Assembly: GCA_944472155.2 (NCBI GenBank)
Contig: OX235271.1
Coordinates: forward strand, 101,755,256-101,819,255
Source: Trichobilharzia szidati
Taxonomy: Eukaryota > Platyhelminthes > Trematoda > Strigeidida > Schistosomatidae
DNA: 64,000 bases
Direction: 5' to 3'
Position 1 is the stretch's first letter. The number at the start of each line of letters is the position of its first letter. This document shows, one piece after another, positions 57,931 to 64,000 of this stretch. The translations under genes were made by a program, and so were the position numbers. The notes under the pieces are model-generated. The model had not been told where the DNA came from. It was given only the letters and a program-made list of their open reading frames with translations, and ran no database searches.

Positions 57931-58109
57931 CTATCGATAAAAACAAAACAGTTACACAAAGTTTATGCTTCCTACAAGAAAATATACCAAATTCCTGTCG
58001 TGAATGAGCGAATACTGTCCGGTAATGAATAAAGTAGGAAAAAGATGAAATAACTGTGTAGCTTAAGATTTTATTCAAGTGTTGGTTTGCAAGGATTTGA
58101 TTTGAGTGG

Positions 58110-58268
58110 TTACAAGATTTCATCACGAGCTGATAGCGGTTAGACAACCATTGGAAAACCTGGAAGTACTGGACAGCTGTTTCATCCTGGTTTGGGACTC
58201 TTTATCAGTACGCTCGCCCACCTGGGTTCGGACCGAGGACCTTCCGGTGACAAGGCAAGCTCGTAGAC
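58110..58268 (-). mobile_element. HHR-B retroposon
   Basis: Antisense copy; hammerhead at 58166-58211 with stem I GTACTG/CAGTAC and core ATAAAGA (positions 3 and 5 or 6 altered), so inactive. tRNA-like B-box gggttcgg is damaged. Confidence 0.72.
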
Positions 58269-59512
58269 TTTATGTCAACAAATACGACTGACAAAACAAT
58301 TAACCATTATGTTAAATGCACAAATAGAGTTTGCTCGACTAAAAACAAGAAACGCGGAATATATTTTTATAAACAATTTATTCAGACATTACACTAATGT
58401 AGACTGAACACCTGACAGAACAGTTTACTTTTTTATTCTTTCTTACACTACCGATAAGTTATTAAGTAGTCTGAAATTTAACCACTAATAATAAAGGTAA
58501 GTTATTATATGGTGAACAGTGGCCTACATGGAATTTAATTACCTCATCAAATTTTCAAAGAATAGACACAAAAGTAATATAAATCACAGATTTTAATTTA
58601 TCTGAAATGAATAATTATAGCATAATTTTCGGTATGTGTCTAAAAATTCATCCTATTATCAAGAAATTAAATATTTATCGGTCCTACCCAGTATCATATA
58701 CATGAACACTAAGCTGCAGGGTAAAATTATCCTATTTCAGAGTTCGAAACATCTCCATATTGTGAATTAAAAGCCGGATTAAACGAAGGATATTCTTTCC
58801 AATAATTTCCCCTTCTCAGGTTCCTACTGATAGTTCATAAAGTAAAATTTATCTTTATAATAACAGCCAGGTACGTGGTGAAATATTTCCTTTAATGTAG
58901 AATACGATTAAAGGCTTCAAATCAAATAAGTTTCAACTGATAAGGTAAAACAACAAATAGTATTTGTATGACAAACGAGGTGAGCTGACTGCAATTATAA
59001 AATAATGTGAAATGAATGACGATAATGATGATGAGGATTAGTCATAATATATTCATACAATGAGAGGAAAGAATATCGATAGCTTAGTCCAAGGTTGTAG
59101 AATGCACTTGATGAGTAAACAGCACAAAGATATCATGCATTAAACCAACGATACTAAGACTGGAGTGAACATTCTACCATGAGGAGAAATCTTATTACTG
59201 ACAATAATTTAAATATTTCCATTATGATAATTAGGGAACGAAATTTATGTAAATGCTAATAATAAATCAGAGTAGTTCGTTAAAATCAGTCTATAGGTGT
59301 GTGTAAAAAAAATTGGAGAAAAGATATATGTGAGAACTGTTAGGATGAAGAATTTAAATTTCAAATTATCATGACTAAGACTGCTTAGTCGAAAAATGGG
59401 AGGTTAGAGTTATTGAGTGAAAGGATAACCACAATTTTGTAATTGCATTCAGTTCACCACAGACAGACTATTTTTATCAGGAAAAAATTCCATTCTATAA
59501 CTGTTTTTTTTA

Positions 59513-59741
59513 TTCCTTCAGGTTCCCAGTTGAACATAGGGCTTCAAGCTAGAGGCTTGAAGTTTCTGTAGCAGTGTTTGCTTTTACAGCATGGGATTGC
59601 TAGCCTCATGCCCAACCTTTCCTCTTCACCAGCTTTATTTATGGTTTAGCGAGGTAAAGGAGTGCGTCTGTGGCCGGAAATCGAACCCCGGGCCATGTGC
59701 ATGGTCGGCGAGCGTCCTAACCGCTATGCTACCGACGCACA
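59513..59741 (-). mobile_element. SINE-1, full length
   Basis: Antisense copy; flanked by ATTCTATAACTGT (left) and ATTTTATAACTGT (right), a 13-bp target duplication with one mismatch. Confidence 0.83.
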
Positions 59742-60045
59742 CATTTTATAACTGTAAGAACCTGAAAAGGGAGTTCAGTTCGACTTTGAAAGTATGGTAA
59801 AACACATAATCATTGAGTCATATGAATAAATATATAGGAATAAGTTCAATACAAATATCAAATAATTGTGTAGGCTTTTAGTGCTAACGTAAATCCATTG
59901 ACCAAAGAATACAATGGAACTATCAGGCAGAGTGACTTAACAATGAAGTATATTCATTTTAGTGTTTTTAGATCATTTCTATCTGGTTAGCAAGGATTAT
60001 TGGTTGATGTGATTGATGTCCCACTACTCATGCCGATCAATCAGT

Positions 60046-60102
60046 AGTCTGCATCTCCCTACCTGACTCAGTTAAACTGAGTCAGGTAGGGAGATGCAGA
60101 CT
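60046..60102. repeat. Perfect palindrome, 28-bp arms
   Basis: 60046-60073 and 60075-60102 are exact inverted copies around a single A. The right arm leads straight into family X sequence, so the palindrome sits at an element end. Confidence 0.9.
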
Positions 60103-60400
60103 TTCGGGTTGGGGCCCTCAGGACTCTAAGAATCAATGGCTGGAGACATTAGGTGACATGGCTCAAAATCGTTGTCAATGGCGCAGATGTATTCAGTCTC
60201 TTTAATCTTTCATATTCCTTTCCACCATTACTCATTCTGTTTCACTTTTATACTTGTCAAAACTCTATTGGTTCTCTCCACTCATTTTCTTGTCCAACTT
60301 TTTGTGCTATTTGGAACGTGGCAACTCGAACTGCTGCACTTCGGTGCCAAGTTCTATGTTGAATCCAGCCAGCCATCAGTAGTATATAGTGTTATGTATC
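60075..60400 (+). repeat. Family X repeat, best plus copy
   Basis: Contains aagaatcaatggctggagac, a short frame ending [15 protein letters not shown], and a T-rich 3' region. The last motif (Asn-Arg-x-x-Trp-Arg) resembles the closing residues of non-LTR reverse transcriptase ORFs, so family X is probably a LINE 3' end. Confidence 0.5.
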
Positions 60401-60509
60401 TCAGGTTAATTACCCTATGAAAACTGAGCAAATCTAAGGAGGTTATAAAACTAAAGACTCGGTGACATAACAACTTCTTTAGTTTTATTAACAGATTGCA
60501 TTCTTATTA

Positions 60510-60870
60510 GAGTAGTTGGAGGAAATCAATAGCAAACCGTGAACCTAAGTTTCGTGCTTATTGGCACGAATGAACCAATGACAACATCTTCGACTGCAAC
60601 CCTAAGTGACACACGTTCGAATCTCCGAGGAGAGCATAAGTTCCTTCTAGGTTGCCAATAAGGCTTAGTAGAAGTACCAGTAAACACGAAAACTAGGTCA
60701 ACGGTAGCTTAACGACTTCCTCGAAAAACCTAACATCAATTCAAAGTATACTCTTAAGACAAGTCTACTAGCTTTATGACCATATTGCAAACTTGACTGA
60801 TGGAACTCAGTCCTCAGGACTGCAAACATGACACTGCTTACTCTCTAGTGACCAGTCAATGTAACTGCAT
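60510..60870. mobile_element. HHR-C retroposon(s), old
   Basis: 60510-60570 is an antisense hammerhead remnant (cctaagtttcgtgcttattg); 60575-60720 is a plus copy with head and damaged hammerhead (taaacacgaaaactaggtca); 60790-60850 matches the flank unit (ttgactgatggaactcagtc). All diverged. Confidence 0.55.
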
Positions 60871-62499
60871 TTAATGCGTATACTTAACGACTGACTATTT
60901 GGAAAATGATGGTCAAGTTGTGCTCTACTCGTATGACCATGGTACACCGAATCTTCCCCTAATCTTAAAAAAATACTATATAGAATTTCCATAACATTTT
61001 CAGAAACTAAAGTCCTGTTGAGGTAACCACAAGCTTATTACACTACGACGCATATAAGATTCACATAATTCGGAGCAACGAAAAGTAACGACTTATAAAA
61101 ACTTTCTATATAGTTTTTTTATTACCTGGAAGCATTAGTTTTACTTTTGTATGGTCAAAGTTATTACTTATATTCCCCTTATAAACTTTTCTATAAAACA
61201 AACTTTAACCAATTATAAAGTGCCTTAAAGTGGTAGAAAAATACGTTTCGAAAAGCATCTTTTAATGTAATAGCTACTACTTTGGACTCCCAAGTAAACC
61301 TCACATCCTGTTTAACTTTTCTCTTCTCGATATTCATAATAATAGGAAGAGAACTAAAATTGAACTTTAGATGGAATTGGGAAGAACCTGTCAATAAAAT
61401 CTGTTATATCATAGACGCCAATGTAAATACTGAGCACAAAGTCTTCTCTCTCCAATTGACTATTAAAAATGCTGTATTACTTACTGACAGTTGCCTGTTT
61501 ACTTTTAGAATAAAAAGTTCAGATGGGATTAAAACTAAATGGTAAAAAAGAATATTGTCTTCTTGTTATTTATGCTTACAAAATGATGTCGTATATATAC
61601 TGACATAACAGTTAATGTTAAAGGTCCAACCAACCACAACATCACGGAAATGCTGAATAACATCACAATTAATCACGGTAATAATGATCTCTTGGTCAAA
61701 AAAAGATTTCGACTTCCTACTTTGTTGAGCAATATTATGCACGTTATGATCATTTAAGTCATCTACAATCGGCTTATACCTGCTTTAACCATCATTTATC
61801 CCTAGTCGGGAGTTTGTGTGTAAATGCAATTAATTCTGGTGTACTGTGACATGATGTGGTCAAATGAGGAATGTTTGTATGAAACTGCTACTTATTAGCT
61901 CATAAATCCCCTGTAAGTGACTCATGGACTTTGGATAACGTCAGCCGTCATAATCTTGTATAATTTACTTAGATTGCCTCTTACTATGTGCAGATAATAA
62001 TGACGCTTCATTTTAAATAACGCAGTTTTTGGAAACTCCTTAACCAAACCTTTTTTCTAGATAATTTTGTTAACGTGAACAATCAGAACACCACTGTCAA
62101 TCAATTCATAACCCTTTTTCAGTGCCCATTCATAACTTTTTATGTAACCGCATTGGACCAGTGGCTTATCGGTCTAATGAGTTTCAACTAGTGAGCCAAG
62201 TGCTTATAGACCTAACCACCTTCTTAAGTTCAGACGGACAAATAGTATTCTCAACACTCATTTAATAACTGTAGTCCATTAAAAAGTGGATAAATGATCA
62301 CATGGCAGATGAGTAACATTTATTTCCAAATATATCACTACAATTTGTTACTTAATTCTGCTTAGTCTCTTCTTGGATCAATACGAATGAATTAAAGAAG
62401 AGAAGGAACAGGTCATGTAATTATAACTATCGACAGAAAATAAATGGTGATCGCAAGACTCGATAAGGTTCAATGTTATATTAATTTACTATGATGTCA

Positions 62500-63100
62500 C
62501 AAAGAAATAAGAATAAAACTTGTGCACTGTGGTACAGTGTAATTCCATTATGGGTAAATTTTATTTTGATAGAGTCTCACAGTGTTATACAGTAATATTT
62601 ACTGATGACGTTTCGAGCACAATTTATTGCTCATAATCATATCAAGGTAATCACACGACTTCCTAAATTCATTTATATAGTTCCATTGTTTTTCACTTGA
62701 TTTCATTGCTAGTAATATTTTCCATATTTCGGCTATGAGTGATGAATCATTCCTATTGCATGTGTTGGCTGTAGATTCGATGAACAAGGATTCAGTAATC
62801 AACCTCTCTCTCCACCTACCTAGATTACTTTTTAGAATTCTAATCCTCTCAAACCCTATGGTGTGTTGTGTGTTAATGAATGCATTGCAATTGCTGAGCT
62901 TTTTTCTAAATTACTTATCTTCTCTGGGTCAACCATTCTTACCTTAGCTAAATTCTTATGTTCTGACAATCTGACTACCCCTGACCTACTAGTTTGACCT
63001 ATGTAGTTGACCTCACAGTTATTGCAGGGTATTTTGTAAATTATATTATTTTGTCTAATTGGGTCAACTGGGTCCTTTAACCCATAATGAAATGTCACAA
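62500..63100 (-). mobile_element. PLE fragment, GIY-YIG end
   Basis: 63098-62856 reads HYGLKDPVDPIRQNNIIYKI, PCNNCEVNYIGQTSRSGVVR and LSEHKNLAKVR, a well-kept GIY-YIG start, then the tail ([20 protein letters not shown]). The untranslated end at 62500-62620 matches 16880-16945 in reverse. Same PLE family as 15.8-16.9 kb, different from the one at 48.4 kb. Confidence 0.82.
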
Positions 63101-63139
63101 AGAAACCTGTTAATTGTAACTAATAAACACTATTACTAC

Positions 63140-63510
63140 ATGGTAGAAGGCGATTAGCAGGAAGCCGAGGACCTAAGTTTCATAAGTGTTCATATTCGTC
63201 AGCAAGGCGTATCTGCAATCTTGAGATACGAGTTTATTCAATTTTGGAGTCAAAGACGTTACTACTGAGTTATTAGGTCCCGCGATTGAACTCCTGTAGG
63301 ACTGCAGTGTTTACATTGATTAGTCAATAAGGTGTAATCAGTGTCATGTTTCTAGCTATAAGTCTTGGTCCTGATTGAATACTATCACTCATCAAGCTAG
63401 GAGACTCGCCAATAAGGTGCAGTTTGAATTGATCTTAGGTGTTCGAAGATAATCAGTGAGATATCGTAGACCTAGATTTCGTGCTTATTGGTACTCATCA
63501 ACGATGGATA
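63140..63510 (-). mobile_element. HHR-C tandem unit (hammerhead to hammerhead), old
   Basis: Antisense: hammerhead remnant at about 63164-63210, then tRNA-like head (ttactactgagttattaggt), flank unit, and a second hammerhead remnant at about 63464-63505 in the same orientation. The cleavage triplets (complement GAC at 63170 and 63469) are 299 bp apart, so this is a head-to-tail dimer of the unit. Confidence 0.65.
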
Positions 63511-63685
63511 AAATAGTTTAGTAGTAACGCCTCTGACTGCATCACTAGACGATAAGGTTACGAATATCCGAGGGGATATCAGTTTCTGCACAGTTTCAGA
63601 TACGACATACTGACGATTGTCAATAAACACGAAACCTAAGTCCAGGAATTTATACTGCTCGTCTCTAACTATCTAACAATATGCA
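63510..63685 (+). mobile_element. HHR-C retroposon, old plus copy
   Basis: Head tttagtagtaacgcctctga, damaged B-box (aggttacgaatatcc), hammerhead remnant catactgacgattgtcaata then acacgaaacctaagtcc. It lies head-on to the antisense units to its left. Confidence 0.6.
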
Positions 63686-64000
63686 GATCAACTCGTGAAT
63701 ATAAGTTTTTTTTCAATACTTAAAAGTAGCCTGTAATAAAAATGAGTAGTGATTATGTTTCTTCACTTCATTGTGCTTCCTTAGCAATTAGTAATTCACA
63801 TTTGAGAAGCTATTCACACGAATTGACACTAATGATATTATTTTCAACTAGTAAAGGTGTGTCAGACACACTTTCAAAGGTTAATTTCGTTGATCATTTT
63901 GAATCCATGATTCATAACATACTCATTAATAATCTTCATTTGTAATATTCTATTCTACGCCTAATGACCTTACAGTTCATTATATAGTCAGCGCATTTAT

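Larger units (their letters stand above)
55023..57249. other. Intron 2
   Basis: Contains a repeat related to 2.5 kb, a complete HHR-C unit, family X, the MITE and a SINE-1 tail. Nothing recognised at 56086-56355 and 56870-57249. Confidence 0.5.
57931..64000. other. Region upstream of the first recognised exon
   Basis: Probably another intron or the 5' flank of the large gene. Repeats are listed separately. I see nothing in 58280-59500, 59745-60040 and 60880-62490. Confidence 0.4.

Noticed and set aside
58523..58604. Upstream exon of the large gene (acceptor ttcatttcag, donor gag/gtaatt)
   Set aside because: All three frames between the splice sites contain stop codons.
61282..61545. Plus-strand ORF of 87 codons
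   Set aside because: Not recognised, no splice or promoter context, and length expected by chance in a 64-kb window.

Overview
The window looks like nuclear DNA of a schistosome (trematode flatworm) or close relative. It is AT-rich, with long introns crowded by retroposons: RTE-type LINEs, Penelope-like elements (PLEs) and tRNA-derived SINEs, several of which carry hammerhead ribozymes as in the known Schistosoma SM-alpha elements. There is no bacterial-style gene packing. The species call is inference; no mitochondrial or single-copy marker gene is present.

The only host gene I can support is one large gene on the minus strand spanning nearly the whole window. I assembled it by eye from 16 exons, from 57930 down to a possible stop codon at 8-10. 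Every exon has AG/GT borders and all intron phases agree. The encoded part is about 1,050 residues: a helical start, a long disordered middle (a seven-proline run, basic Ser/Arg-rich stretches, an Asp/Asn-rich block) and a coiled-coil C-terminal third. I do not recognise the family. A cytoskeletal or centrosomal scaffold would fit but is inference. The 5' end lies beyond the right edge or was not found.

The introns hold the rest. (1) About 19 copies of a tRNA-derived SINE (SINE-1), several with perfect target-site duplications; its 3' end matches the 3' end of the RTE LINE in the same window. (2) Three families of tRNA-like retroposon with hammerhead ribozymes: HHR-A (SM-alpha-like), HHR-B, and HHR-C with an intact core in several copies and a unit of about 300-346 bp. 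(3) RTE LINE fragments at 9.5, 13.2, 20.7, 22.5, 22.9-23.9, 41.9-42.7 and 46.6-47.0 kb. (4) PLE fragments at 1.1, 2.8, 15.8, 40.5, 48.4-50.1 and 62.5 kb, with RT motifs and GIY-YIG domains. (5) An orphan piece of rDNA (5' end of 18S plus probable external transcribed spacer) at 13.5-14.25 kb. (6) A 303-bp MITE at 56.4 kb with 60-bp inverted ends and an 8-bp target duplication. (7) A striking set of large inverted repeats: 47.57-48.19 kb (298-bp arms), 48.39-50.11 kb (293-bp arms around a PLE), 52.64-54.14 kb (about 690-bp arms carrying paired hammerheads), 10.47-10.74 kb and smaller ones.

The most interesting material is this hammerhead and inverted-repeat system: head-to-head ribozyme retroposons, units bounded by hammerhead sequence, and a LINE-SINE partnership, all inside introns of one gene.
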